64,000 nt of DNA from Gigantopelta aegis. Taxonomy: Eukaryota > Mollusca > Gastropoda > Neomphalida > Peltospiridae. A model generated the notes under the pieces. The model searched no databases, was not told where the DNA came from, and saw only the letters and a list, made by a program, of their open reading frames with translations. The stretch covers positions 66,111,478 through 66,175,477 of the forward strand of contig NC_054702.1 in assembly GCF_016097555.1 (NCBI RefSeq). Direction: 5' to 3'. Position numbers and translations under genes: made by a program. Of this stretch, positions 20,645 to 35,200 are shown one piece after another (the stretch's first letter is position 1; each line of letters starts with the position of its first letter).

Positions 20645-23600
20645 GTAATTATTCCATTCTTTAGTTTTTATCACACTGAGCACATCTTGAGCATGCTTAT
20701 TAGTACCCTACTGGTCCAACGAGAGGGGACTATAGGTTTCACATCCGTCTTTCTGTCTGTCTGTCCGTCTGTCTGTCCCTTTGTTTGTCCCACATATGTT
20801 TTTATCACACTGAGCACATCTTGAGCATGCTTATTAGTACCCTACTGGTCCAACGAGAGGGGACTATAGGTTTCACATCCGTCTTTCTGTCTTTCTGTCC
20901 GTCTGTTTGTCCCTTTGTCTGTCCCACATATGTTTTTATCACACTGAGCACATCTTGAGCATGCTTATTAGTCCCCTACTGGTCCAACGAGAGGGGACTA
21001 TAGGTTTCACATCCGTCTTTCTGTCTATCTGTCCGTCTGTCTGTCCCACATAAGTTTTCCGTCAGTCATATTACATGTTTTATTAAAGTGACAGACCCTA
21101 TTTTTTAAAGATTGTGGCATATGTTTCACTATTAGAACCATTTTTGTTAACTAAAATCATACTTTACTTAAATTTTATTGTTTAGATTATCCATTTCCAT
21201 GCATCCAAAGTGTTTGTGGTCATCCTGGTATTTTTTATATCGCAAATTTGTATTTTTCATAATTTTAAAAACACAAGTGCGTCTGAGAAGTAACAGTTAT
21301 GGAGTCGATGTTTAATCTATTTTTAAGGGTATTTCACTATTTCAACACCATAAAATCTTGTTTCACTCTGTTGTAACTTTATCCAAATGTGTTAATGTTT
21401 GTAGATTAACTAAATTAGTATTAATTTTTACAAGTTGACACTATGCTCTGTGACTTTAAACCTATTTTGTTTTGATATGCTACTAGATAGTATTTACTAT
21501 AATGGCTGTTGTGGTTTCTGTTTCTAGAGAACCAGATCAGGATATACCTGGTAATGACAACCCTACTCGTTACGGTAACAACAGCAGCAACAGAGAACAA
21601 GCTTGGCATGACCATGATGATGAGTTGTATCCCTTTAATGCAAGAAATGAACAAAATCCAGCTTACTCCCAAAGACAGTTTCCCCAGCCTGATTACCATA
21701 GACATTATGGCAAACAGTGGTCCAAACAGGGCCAGTTTAACAACAGGCATGACTTTGATGAACGGGAGTATTACGAACAACAGAGGGATTTTCCTTCTTA
21801 CCACTATTCTGGATTTAGGCAGCGATATAACAGGGATCCTCTTGAAAGGCCTCCAAGGGATTTTGGCAGGCCACATTTTGACCAGCATGACGATGATGAC
21901 TATTATAAGGAGTATAATTCCAGAGATAGTTATAAAAGAGGCTCGCACCAGTTTGGCAGTGAAAGAAGAGATTTCAACAAGTACTCACAAAATGGGCAGA
22001 TTGAGAGACCCCCTCGAGACTTTGCTAAGCCAAGCCGGTGGGACCAACCATTTCGGGAGAATTTTGGTCGTTCTGAATATCCTGAATACCCTAGTTTTGA
22101 TAATCCTCATTGGCATGTGGCACAGTGGGATATGGAGCGACCTCCCTTCTTCAACTTTGAAGACGAGATGAACTACCATAACAGAAGTAACCGAGAAGGT
22201 TCTGGTCCAAGAATGCCAGATCCGGCATTTAGTAGAGACACGCGGGTTCCATCTGATGATTCTTTAAACAGGCCTAAATCTTTCCAAACCAGTGAGGGGC
22301 CAGAAGGTCCAGAGAAAAATGAGAGCAGAGAAGGATCTCCTAGTGTGTCCAGTTCAAACCCAGAACCTCTGGAACAAATGAATGGACGAAAGAGAGGCAG
22401 AGATGGGGAAGGGGAATCCTCAGCCTCGAAAGCATCACGGAAGGCAGAATTTATCTCAGAATTGCGCAAACGCCAAGCTTCTCCTGCAAATTCACCCAGT
22501 CGAGATTTCTTGAAAACGTCTAGTGACAATAATCCATTTGTCGAGCTGGCGCATGCAAGTTTGGGATACACAGAACAGCAGATGGATAGCTTGTCATCAT
22601 CAGATAGGTGTGTAACATCATCCAAAGATTCAGGGGTGAAAAAGGTTAACAGCCCTTTGCAAAGAAGACGAACAGCTACTTCTGTAAGGCCAAGGTTTAT
22701 TGGTGGTAAAGTGTCACCCAAAAGTGTGCGTGGTGTGAAATTTTCGGCAGGAAAAAAGTCAAATAACATTCAGACTGAATCTTCGAAAAATGGTGAAAGA
22801 AATTCTTCTCGAAATGGTGTTTTGGAAACAGCAGAAAAACTTTGCAGAGAACTTCGTGAAAAAAGGCAAAATGCCCAGAGAGAAAAAGAGAAATTGTTAT
22901 TACGCCAAACACAAAAATCTTTAAACAGTCGAATTGCTGTGCTGTCTAAAACGAATCAGTCTTATTTAAAGGGTCATCTTTCCCAGAATGAATCTGTGTC
23001 ATCAGTGTCAGTGTTACCAGAAAGTAGAATTGCTTTGGAATCATCTCATTCTCACAGCAGCATTCGTTCTAATACTGACTTGGAGCAGGCGTCTCGTAGT
23101 GATGATCCCAGGTTCAGCTCACTGCCTCTTCCACAGAGATCAGGCATTGACAAAATACGTCATGAAATAGAAAGTAGCGTTCGAGGAACAAAGAGATTTG
23201 TTAGATCATCTTGTGAAACTAGCAGACAGGAGAAACATCAGGAGGTGCCTCCACATCTGAAGCCAACAGGAAGACCTGTGGGAAAGGGTAAAGGACCCAT
23301 GAGTAAAGATTCTCTTGCCAAGATGATTAACGCACCACGGTCGAGAAAAGAGAGACTTCAGCTGGCACAGATAGTACGTTCACACAGTAAGACTCAGAAC
23401 AAGTTGGCGCCCTCCCGTCTCAATGTACAGTTAAGTGGGTTATACGACAATGATAATCTGGACTTTGATGAGGAGGAGATGTCTGAAATAACTTTGGAGG
23501 ATTTGTCACCTCAGGTGAAAATGCAGATTGCACGACTAATTGAAGATGATATTGTAGATTTTGATACCGGGTTTGTGTCGACCAGTCCTAAAACACCACC

Positions 23601-26146
23601 ACATAAGAATAGGGCCAACATAAATCAGCTGATGGAAGTGGATGGTGATCACATACAGAGACCTGCAAAGCAGGAGCCGGAAGTAGAAAGCACAGACTTA
23701 ACACTGGATGATTTGGTTAGTCCATCCCAACCAACGTCAGAGGTTTCAGAAAATTTGACAGACAAAAATAATCAGGTAATAGTCATATTACCAACTTGGT
23801 TTTTTCTCCTGTCGTGCAGTGCTGCTGTTACTGGTAGACAGTACTGTAAATTCAAGTTACCTTCTTCCTGCCCCACCCTCGTCCTCTAATATTTTAAAAC
23901 TTTTAAACAGAAACATAACATATTCCATAATTCCCCATCTCTTGTCGAACGCCACTCAATTGTTGAACCACCCTTTTTCTGGTTGAAGTATTAATGCAAT
24001 TAGTAATATTTTATTTAGGAAAAATAGATACATTTTTCTTACAAGAATATTATTTATATTTGAAAGAAGGTCATATTATCGGTTTTACGTGACAATAAGT
24101 TAAATTGAATTTTCTTGTTCATGTCATTATGTCCCTTTAAAGAACTGTACACGAAGCACTACTTTCATTTTGTATCTTGTTACATAAGTCGTACTGTTGA
24201 TTATGTAAAACTCTTATACACAGGTGAAACATTCATCTTCAAAAGTAATGTAATGTTATGTGTACTATGTAATGTTCTCATTGTAACTTCTTTACATTTA
24301 GGGAGATTCAACTGTTGACTCTGGACATGTTACTGATGAAAGAGTTCCAAATATTACATCAAATGAACATTTAGAATCTTCAATAACAGGTTGGTGAGAT
24401 TTATCACTTTTAGCCTGCTTACACAAAGTTCAGACGAATTACCTTTTCCAAATTTTTCATATGAATTATGTTTTTTATTGAAAAAAGAGTCAAGTAGCGA
24501 ATGAGGGTTTGCATATTATGTTAACAACAACAATAATTCCTGGTGAGAGATCTTCGGCAGTTATCAACCAAGACATGAAAAGGATTCATTTATGGTATTT
24601 TATTCATTTAGATAACATGTAAACAAAATCATGAAAATGCCTCTTCTATTTTGTAACTACAAATAGCAATAGTGGAACTACTTGTGGACATGTTAAGCTG
24701 TCATTTTCTTTTGTGGAGTATCATACTGATCACTGTTACTAATCCCCATATTATTTTCTGCAAGCAGTATTCCCTGATTATTGTACATATGAGCTGTACA
24801 GATCAATATTAATAAAGAACTGATTATATAGGAAAGTAGTAGTGGTTTCCAAATGGTCCTGACTAATTTTTAAAATCTAATTTTCCTTTCTTGTTACAGA
24901 TCAGAGTCAAGACAACACTGTAAACCATTTGTCCCCGGAAGCGAGACCATCATCATTCCATGAAATCACAGACTCACGTCCTCAGTCACCACACATTGCA
25001 GATCCTGTTTCAGAAACATCGTCGCAGCCTCCGAATAACATTTTGTCATCCATTCTCTTCCTGTCACAGAAAGAAGAGGAGAAACAAACTGAGCTAGAGA
25101 GTGTACAGATGAGAATGGGAAGACTTCACAACTGGCTGCAGCAGATACTTACCCATCTGGCCAACTTTGACGTCAGACAAACCAAGGTGTTTGGATTGAA
25201 TTGGAAATAATTTAACATGCATGTTCAGAGCAAGTTGTTGTTGTATATGCTTGTCTTAGGTGCAAGTTCTGAAGTTGGCCAGTTCTTTTGTCTTAAGACA
25301 GGAAAAAAACCCCACGTTTTGTTTAACAACACCACTAGAGCACATTGATTAATTAATCATCATCTTTTGGTAATTATGACTCCTAGTCATCAAAGGAAAC
25401 CGGCTACTTTTTTTTCCATTAGCAGCAAGGGATATTTTATATGCACTTTCCCCACAGACAGGTAAGCACATACCATGGCCTTTGACCAGTTGTGGTGCAC
25501 TGATTGGAACAAGAAAATCTAAGACAGGACACAAAGGTATCCAGATTGGATCTTATTTTTTCCTCTCTTTTCTTTTTCTCTCTTTCTTTTTTTTTTCACT
25601 TCTTTTTTTTTTTACCATTTTAATTTTTCCCCTTTATTTTTTCTCTACCTTAAAATCTATCATTTCAAGTCATTATGATAGCACAACTTTTATTTTTTGT
25701 ATGACGTATGTGTGTAATATCTTTTTCGTGGTTGCTAATACTGTTGAAATATTGTATTTAGAGTTTTCTTTTTTGTTTTGTTTCAGCAGTAGTTCTAAAT
25801 TTGCTTAGAATTTTATTAATTTAAAATCTGATATTTCAGCTTCAAGATGAGATCAAAAGCCTGAGAGAAGAAAGAATTCAACTCATAAGCAGTGAGAACT
25901 TTATCATTGTACTCAGAAATTTGAATTTGATTATATTAAAATAATTTTGAAAACTCATTAATTCTTATTTATTTACCATCTGTCATCATATGTAATTAAA
26001 ATATTTTACTTTTATAACTATAAGGTGAAGTTGGAGAGAAAAAATCAAACGGGGACCAGGATTAATTAGACAACTGTGATACAAGATGTATTTTTTTACT
26101 CATTTACATGGCTCCATGGAGCTTTTAAAATTGAAAATTGAAAAAC

Positions 26147-26214
<68 letters not shown>

Positions 26215-29200
26215 TTGTTTAACGACACCACTAGAGCGCATTGATTAATTAATCATTGGCTATTGGATGTCAAATATTTGGTAATTCTGACACAGTCATC
26301 GGAGAAGACCTGCTACATTTTCTTAATGCAGCAAGAGATCTCTTATATGCACTTTCCCACAGACTAAAAAGCACATACCACAGCCTTTGACCAGATGTGG
26401 TGCACTGGTTGGAATGAGAAGAAAACCAATCGGTTGAATGGATCCATCGAGCTGATTCGATCTTGTGATGCAAGCATCTCAAGTGAGCACTCAACCGACT
26501 GAGCTAAATCCCGTCCCCAAATTCATTTCAAAACCAACTAGCTGAAACCAAATGGATTAACAGGCGCATGAAACTATGCAAACATTTTGTTTTAAAAATA
26601 TTCGTTAGCTAAAGTTAATAATCATTTAAAAATTAATAATTTAATATTTGATAAATTTGCCTAACCAATCACAACTTAAAACTAAATAAAATATTTCTGC
26701 TACCCTTATAATCCAGTAGTTTAAAAAAAACAAAAACAAAAACAAAAACAAATTAAATTGTATATCTTTTTAAAGATGTACCAAATTATTGTTTTTATTA
26801 CTATGACATTCTTTCAGGTGCTATGACCGGTTCTGCTGTGACTGTTGTCCCATCATCTTCCTGTACAGTGGACAGTTTCAGTAACAGGGTTCTGGAAAGC
26901 ATGACTTCATCTAACTTGCCTAGCACTGGATTGAACCAGAGCACTGTGGCCACACCTGAACCCTTGACTCAGCAGAACATTCATCAGCAAAACACTCATC
27001 AGCAGAACATTCATCAGCAAAACATTCATCAGCAAAACACTCATCAGCAAAACACTCATCAGCAGATCAACACAGCACCCAGAACAGCAGCAGCTGGTTC
27101 TGCAGAACACCTGCTTGAACAGAACAGTGTGTTACAGACAACCGACCAGACAGCAAACACCGGCTTGTTGGATCATTCTGACAGTCAAGCTTCGCTGTCT
27201 GCTTCCTTAAACATTAACACTCAACATCCTAGTTTGTGCAGATACCAGATACCAGTTGGTCACAGAGAGTACGACACTACCAGCCAAACACCAGCCACTG
27301 TTTTTGCAGTCAGTTCGATTCAGCAACCAAATGTTTTCAATTCTACCAGTCAGTTATCAACTTCTACCACAGCTGGTGGTGCTACAGCTGCTGGCGACCA
27401 ACCACATGTTTTCAGTATTACTAGTCGGTCATCAACATCTGCTGCTGTTTCAGTCAGTCAGCTTCACCAAGCAAGTGTGTCCAGTATTGCCCATCAGACT
27501 CCAGTGGTTTCTGTATCGGACCTCTCAGTTTCTGATCCCACTGCATCGGCCAAAACTATCAAGAGATCAGATTCTGTTCCTGGTGCATCAGCTGTCAGTA
27601 GGGACAGAATGTGCAGTTCAAAGAAAAATGATCATCCTGAAAAGCCAATAAAGGAAGAGAGAGTGAGTCCATCTTTGTCAGAGGCTGTGTCTTCCAGTGC
27701 TGCAAGAATGCGTAACCCTGTGGCTTCATCGGGGTCTTCCCAGGTGGAAATGGAAAATAATCCAGGTATTTTTAATGTGGATAATGTTAGAACTTCAAGA
27801 AAAGATTCTGTAAGTGAGGGATCAAACTGTGAAACCATAAAAAAAATTCTCTCCTCTGGACAGCAAATGCTGTCACCTTCTGCAAGAAAGTTTACCAGGA
27901 CACTGTCCGAGTCGGGGAATCCTGATTTATGCCTCACGTCCAGTAGCAGACTTTCTGAGTCAGAATATATGCCAAGTTCACAAAGTCAAGATGAAGAGAA
28001 AAGTACTGCCATGCCTGTGAAGTACTTAGGAACCTTCAGAGGTGATTTGGATAGTACAGATATTTTACAAAAAGTAGCTGCCAACCTTGGAGGTCTAAAT
28101 AAGGTGAACGCCATTTCCTACCTTTATTTAAACCAGAAGGAAAATGCAGATGTCCAACAGTTGATGTCGACAGTATGTGTGGATTCATCTGCGATTGATG
28201 TAGTTAATTCTGCATCAGAGGTTCACTTAATGGAACTGGACGCTGGGTCAAATGATAACAGTACAAGACAAATGACACCACGAGAAGAATCAGATTTAGG
28301 GAGTGTAGCAAGTAAGTCTTCATTAGGAGAGAAGATCAAGTGTTACTCTCGAGGTGACATTCCAAGGGCCACACTTGATACTGCCGAGGCCTGTCTGTCT
28401 GATGGCGATAAGACCCTGGAAGCCGACGATTGTGTGCAGAATTCCGACAACACACCAGGAAGGATATTAAAACAGTGCTCGGTTGTGCTACAAAAACTAG
28501 AAATAACCAAACATGACATTGTGGGTCAGGATTTTTATCTGATGGACACAGGCTCCTTATCACCTACGCACAAAAAGAAAAGGAAGACGAAGAAAGAACG
28601 TGACCTGATATCAAACCGAAAACATAAATACTGGGTTAACTCGAGTTCATCGGAGAATGCTTCTCAAGATGAAGAGAAAGGAGAAAATGTATCATCGCTG
28701 AAGCAGCAGTTGATTTTCCAGAGCAAGTCTGATGATAACAATTCTGATGACTCACAGAACATAGAAGTAAAAGACACGAAAGATCCATTGGTAGATGATC
28801 GAGGTATACATTCAGCTGGAGATGCTAGCAGCAGTCGAATTCAAAGTGGTCCACTTGACAGTTTAGGAGCTTCATCTGTCGAACACAAAATGAATGATAA
28901 TTCTTGGCAGAAACAGACATTGGAAGAAAAAAAATCAGATGTTCTTAAAGTTGATCCCAAGCGGTTTGTGAATTTTTATCTTGGCTTGAATACTTTTGGG
29001 TTAAAAATTAGAAATTTGTACAACAGTATTAAACTTCTCATTCAACAATGACTACATCCAATAAGTTTAGTTGAAAATTAAGAGACAATATTTACTATAA
29101 GATTTACTTGTTTTCTGGGAGTTTGCTTCATAGATTGAGCCTTAAAAACCCTATATCCCTAGTCTACATTCTTCCACTTTTAGTTTGTCATACATTTTGT

Positions 29201-32200
29201 AAAGTTTTAGCACCTAATATGTATTTCAGCTGAAATAAATTGAATCATATTGAAATAATTCTCCAGTTTAAAAAATCTCTTAAAATATGTTTAATAAAAT
29301 GATGACTGCAATCAATGTCTTTCCAAAGAAAGAAACTAAATTTAAAACTAAATCCAAGATTTAATGGAATGCAAAAAAAAAAAAAAAAAAAGGTTTACAG
29401 AGGTATTGGAATGCTTTTTCAACTTATTGGCAGGAAACAGGTTAAATAAATGAATATAATAACTCTTTAGCTTCCACAATTTTTATTTTTCTATATACTT
29501 CCAATAGGTTGAAGCTAAAACCAGAGAGTGTTGAACCATTCCGTGCTAATGTGATGTCATCTGTCGGTCTTGCAATTAATGAAACAAACAGTGATATGGT
29601 CTCCACAACTGACAAGATTTCATTTGTTGGTGCTCAAACACCAGTATCTTGTCTTCAAGTATACCAAAAGGAACTTTACATTTCTTATGAAGGAATGGAA
29701 AATGTAAAAAAATTTGATGTGACAGTGAGTACTTAATATTTTTTTAATGTAATTTGCATATACAAAAGATGTGCTTGGAATGATATTAAGATCTAAGTTA
29801 GATGAGATTATAAATCACAAATATCCATCTACTTTTATTCAACTAACAGAACAGCCTGGACATAACTATGTGTACTTTTATCTGATGTGAAAGTATCACC
29901 TATTTTCTTTTCATACAGTAACCTAACCTTTAACGGTTATTTAAAAATTGCTTGAATGATTTTGTTCACCTATTGCTCATTTTCATTTCAACTTATTTGT
30001 GTGCTTATATCCAATTAAGATTCAAGCACAGTATCCTGGGCACACACACACCTCAGCTATCTGGGCTCTCTGTCCAGGACAGTGGATTAGTGGTTAGTTG
30101 GTTAGCCGTTAGTGAGAGAGAAGAAGATGTAGTGGCCTTACACCTACCCATTGAGCCCTTAAGAACTCGCTCTGGATTGGAGCCGGTACTGGGTTGGATC
30201 GGGTACCGGGCTGCGAAACCTGTACCTACCAGCCTGTAGTGTGATGGCTTAACCACTGTCCAACCAAGGCCAGTTGCTATTACTCAAGCAAGTCTTGTGC
30301 ACTTGCACAACCAATTGTTCATTAAAAAATTTGTGCATAACATTTGACACATTTGTTTGGTGGTAATGATTTATACAAAATTAAATGGATAACCTGAATT
30401 TTTGTTTTGACTTAACTCATAAATACTTTATGCAAATTAATAATTCTAGGAGGCCTGTCTCATATCTCACCCACCACATTTTTATTTCATTTCAACTTAT
30501 TTCCGTACTTATATCCAAGTAAGGTTCAAGCACGCTGTCCTGGGCACACACCTCAGCTATCTGGGACGTCTGTCCAGGACAGTGGGTTAGTTGTTAGTGA
30601 GAAAGAAGAGGGTGTAATGATCTTACACCTAACCATTGAGTTGTTGCTCTGGGTGGGAGTCGGTACAGAGCTGCGAACCCAGTACCTACCAGCCTCATAT
30701 CTGATTGCTTAACCATGACACCACCGAGGCCAGTCCACCCACTCTATCTTACAGACTGGTCTAAACATCTGTGACAGACAATCAAATGACTATAATCTCC
30801 CATTATGTGAATAGTCACATTAGACTTGAAATTGTATTGGCTCTAGGTCAACTAGAACACATTGATAAATTAATCATTGGCTATTGGGTATCAAACATTT
30901 CGTAATGCTGACCTCTAGATCAAGGTGGAGTGGTGAATATGGAGTGGAAATAAGATCTGATTTTAGTTGAAAATATTGCCAGTTTTATAATTCATGCCCA
31001 GTGGTAAAGTGCTTGCCTGATGTGCGGTCAGTCTGGGATCGATCCCTGTCAGGGCCCATTGGGCTATTTCTCATTCCAGCCAGTGCACGACAACTGGTAT
31101 ATCAAAGGCCGTGGTATGTGCTATCCTGTCTGTAGGAGGGTGCATAAAAAAAAGATACCTTGTTACTAATAGGCAAATGTAGCAGATTTCTTCTCTAAGA
31201 CTGTCTAATTACCAGATGTTTGACATTCAATGATTGAAAAAAACAATGTGCTGTTGTTGTATCATTAAACAAAAACCTTTAGCATTTATACATGAATATT
31301 ATAAATATAGTGGGCTCTTAACTAAAGCTGACAGAATGCATTGGTATGTAGTCTCTCAGAGAAAGAAAGAAAGAAAATGTTTTATTTAACGATGCACTCA
31401 TCACATTTTATTTACGGTTATATGGCGTCAGACATATGGTTACGGACCACACAGATTTTAAGAGGAAACCCGCTGTCGCCACTGTATGGGCTACTCTTCC
31501 GATTAGCAGCAAGGGATCTTTCATTTGTACTTCCCATAGGCAGGATAGCACAAACCATGGCCTTTGTTGAACCAGTTATGGATCACTGGTCGGTGCAAGT
31601 GGTTTACACCTACCCATTGAGCCTTGCGGAGCACTCACTCAGGGTTTGGAGTCGGTATCTGGATTAAAAATGCCATGCCTTAACTGGGATACGAACCCAG
31701 TACCTACCAGCCTGTAGACCGATGGCCTACCACGATGCCACCGAGGACGGTCATAGTCTCTCAGAGATGCCAACTGCTATGCTTTGGGCATAGTTTGCTA
31801 CGCTTAGTTGACGTTTGCTATGCTGCTTCGCTCATGCCCAAATTGCTATGCTCAGTTGAAAAAAATCCAGTATGATACGCTAATGAAAACCAGTACTAAC
31901 TTTTGCAACAGATAAATATAACTAGATGATTAGTGTATTTGGCCAAAGTTTCTACTAACAAATTATGTTTTTATTTGGCAAGCGTATACGTTTCATCTTT
32001 ATCACAAATTATAGGTCTACAGATTACAGTTAGAAAGCGGGCGATTTCTGGCAATTATACTAAAAATTGGATGTAATCTAAAAACTGAATTCCTAATTTT
32101 TGTGGCTTTTTCTCTTTTTTATTCCAACATATAAAAATATAATTTGCGGATTAAGAACCATTGTAAAACAGTTATAGTAAGATGTATGCATTAACAGACA

Positions 32201-35200
32201 TGTAGTTTTACTATAGGTCGACCCCAGTGTCACGTACTATAAAACCCTCAAAGAATGTTACTGTTCTTTAATTGTGTTATGCTTGCATGCCGTGAATATA
32301 GAAAATTGCATGTGAACGTATGCCAGTTAGGAATAGAGTAATTTTAATTTTAACTTGAAATAAGAATATAAGCATTCAAATTTAGTATTGATCACATCAT
32401 CGCACAACAGTTAATTTTGGGTTAATTGCATTTTGATCTTGTTTTAAAAACAAAATTCTAGTTATTCATAATCCTATTCAAATCGCCCGACTTATTTGTT
32501 AACATTCGTTACAATTTGGGTATGTCCGTATCTCTTAACCGACGACAAGCGTTATCTATGCTAAAAATAGCATGAGCCAGTCTTTTGCAGTTATTATGAA
32601 GTAGTTATTTGGTGTTTTCTTTTGCTGCTGTTTATGACCTTCGGCCATGCTACGCTCAAATATCATTTGCTACACTCAGCTTGTCATTAATGCTACTTTC
32701 ACTTGTGACTAGGGGTTGGCATCTCTGGATTCTGGAATATTTGATATATTATACATCTATTTTTAATTAGTCAGTTGACTACAGTATTATTGGTCAAGTA
32801 CTTTTATTTAATAAAGAACCATTTTTTAAATAAACTAAAAGTAGTAAAAGTGAACAGAGATTATTTAAGTTCATGTAAGTGCATTTGTTTTTTAATTGCA
32901 GAGTGGACAGTTTGTAATGGAATATGAATCATCATATACTGAGCACCTTGTTGTGTTAAAAACCAAGATGGAGGAAATTCCAGTAAAGTTGTTTGTCAGT
33001 GGATCATCACAGATATTGCGAGTATTTGATATTCGGGTAGGTATTATTAACTTTTGAAATGTATACTTCAAAATTTCTGACATTTGTGATGTGTTCAATA
33101 TTTAATTTATAAACCCACTCTAAAACTGAAGATTTTTAATGCAGCATTTTTGATACACCTTATTTGAGTATAAATGCTCATGAAGATAAAGTAGGGAGAG
33201 TTTCCTCTGCAATCATTTGCTCTCCTGATAATAATTTAGGTAAAAGCAGCTTTCATTAAAAGAATGTGGAGGTAACATGAGTGTTGGTGGGGGGGGGGGG
33301 GGGGGTAGGGGGATTTGGGATACATACACATTTATGTTTATAAAAAATTATTAAATATATAATTTTTCTCTTATTAAGCAAGAACATCACTGTCTGCCAG
33401 ACTTTAACTTAGTAAGAAGATAAAAAGCAAAAAAAAAGTATGTGAATTATATTTACCACAGGAACTGAACTGAAATATTCATGAAGCTGTGTTGAGGGAT
33501 TACCAATATTTTTGTGATATGTTATTTCAGGAAAGTAAACCTATAGACTCGATTGCTGTGAGTAGCCCAGTACAGTGTATGCACTCTTTTGGATCCTATG
33601 TCTATCTGGGACTTGCTAGTGGAGAGGTGCATGTCGTGAGAAAAAAGGTTTGAAATCATTGATATTATCTCCACATTTGTTGTATCTAATATTTAAAACA
33701 CTTGAAAGTTATTTAACATTTCCCTTAAAGTACAGTTGATAAATGTCAATCATTTTGTTTATGTTCTCATAATGAAGCATGTTTGGGTATATTTTGCCTC
33801 TGTCCATATATATCTCTTATTCCTTGCATCCATTAGTTGTCAATCGATCTCTGTTGGTGGGCCAATTGGGCTATTTCTTGTTCCAGAATGTACACCATGA
33901 CTGGTTTATCCAGTCTGTGAGCTGGTACATATAAAAGATCACTTGCTACTAAATGAAAAATATAGCACGTTGCCTCTCTAAGACTATATGTGAAAATTAC
34001 CAAATGTTTGACATCTAATAGCCAATGATTATTAAATCAATGTTCTCTAGTGGTGTCGTTAAACAAAACAAACAAACCATTAGTTGTACGTCCCAAGAGC
34101 TTGTGTACAGAATTTCTAAAGAATGAATAAATAGATGTAAATCATCATATAAATTGAAAGTCCAAAGGTGTATAAATTTCCTGAGTTAATTTTCATTAAA
34201 ATAACCTATAGTTGATAATTCAAAGAAAGCTTAGTTGAAATTAGGTGTTTTACAAACATTGATGCACAATATTTTGGTTATTATATGTTACAAGATTGCA
34301 ATCTTATATATAATATTGAGTGCATTAAAGACTTCAGGTCATATTGAGAACGCCACCAATCTTTAAAATATTCTCCATGATGTCTAGTATGAGTGTGCAA
34401 AGTCTCATGCTTTTATCAAAAAGTGCATAATTCGGTAATTTTTGTGCACATATCCTATGGACTACTAAGTATGTGTCACAATATATTATATTTGATATGG
34501 GTCACAGTATAGGAATAGAAGTTCCTGTAATAACCATGAAAATCTTTACAGATCTGAATATCATGTAAATATGTGACTTTGTAGATATTTGACTTTACAG
34601 GACAGACATTTTATATGACTGATGTGGGCACAATCTGTATATCATGTGTTATTTGGTGTATATATACTGTACTACATATTTTGAACCATATGAATGCTAC
34701 AATTATGCAACAGGTAAATGTACTTTTTTTACATATTATTATTTATTTATTTTTTAGACTCATAAAACTAAAGATGTTTTTATGAGTGCTGACAAACCCA
34801 TTCACAGCATTACTTCCACAAAAGAAGCAGGACGAGTGCTGCTGTGTATTGGAGCACAGGACGCGACTATATCCATCTGTGACTCTCACTCTGGTCTCCC
34901 TATCAGGATTCTCGAAGGACACACAAAGACAGCATTTTCAATCAAGGTTACTTTCTTAAATAGCCTGCATTCAAACATTACTGTATTGAACAGAATTTGA
35001 TTAAATAATATACTTTTTGTGGCCACAGAAAAAACCATGAATTTTCATTTTAAGTAGTGGATTCCACTTGTTGGTAAATTAGTAAACTACTTTTAATAAT
35101 TTTTTCAAAAGTAAATTAGTTGAATAGGGAAGAATGACATGGATATTAGAATATGTGTAACAAATTCATTCATTTCAGGGGGAAAACATTGGTGAAAAAA

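Noticed and set aside
21502-21527. Start MAVVVSVSR of the long open frame
   Set aside because: This is intron: the acceptor TTTCTGTTTCTAG ends at 21527 and the exon joins in phase with exon 3.
21421-22769. Antisense open frames of 175 and 198 codons
   Set aside because: They are shadows of ZNF106 exon 4, which has splice sites, phase agreement and family similarity on the plus strand.
23776-23889. C-terminal extension of the exon 4 frame
   Set aside because: It lies after a consensus donor (CAG|GTAATAG), and the next exon continues the ZNF106 frame.
26025-26065. Possible extra ZNF106 exon (GTGAAGTTGGAGAGAAAA..)
   Set aside because: It has an acceptor-like start but no donor, and exon 7 joins exon 8 in phase without it.
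29952-30256. Open frames of 95 and 67 codons on opposite strands
   Set aside because: Both are translations of a family-C SINE.
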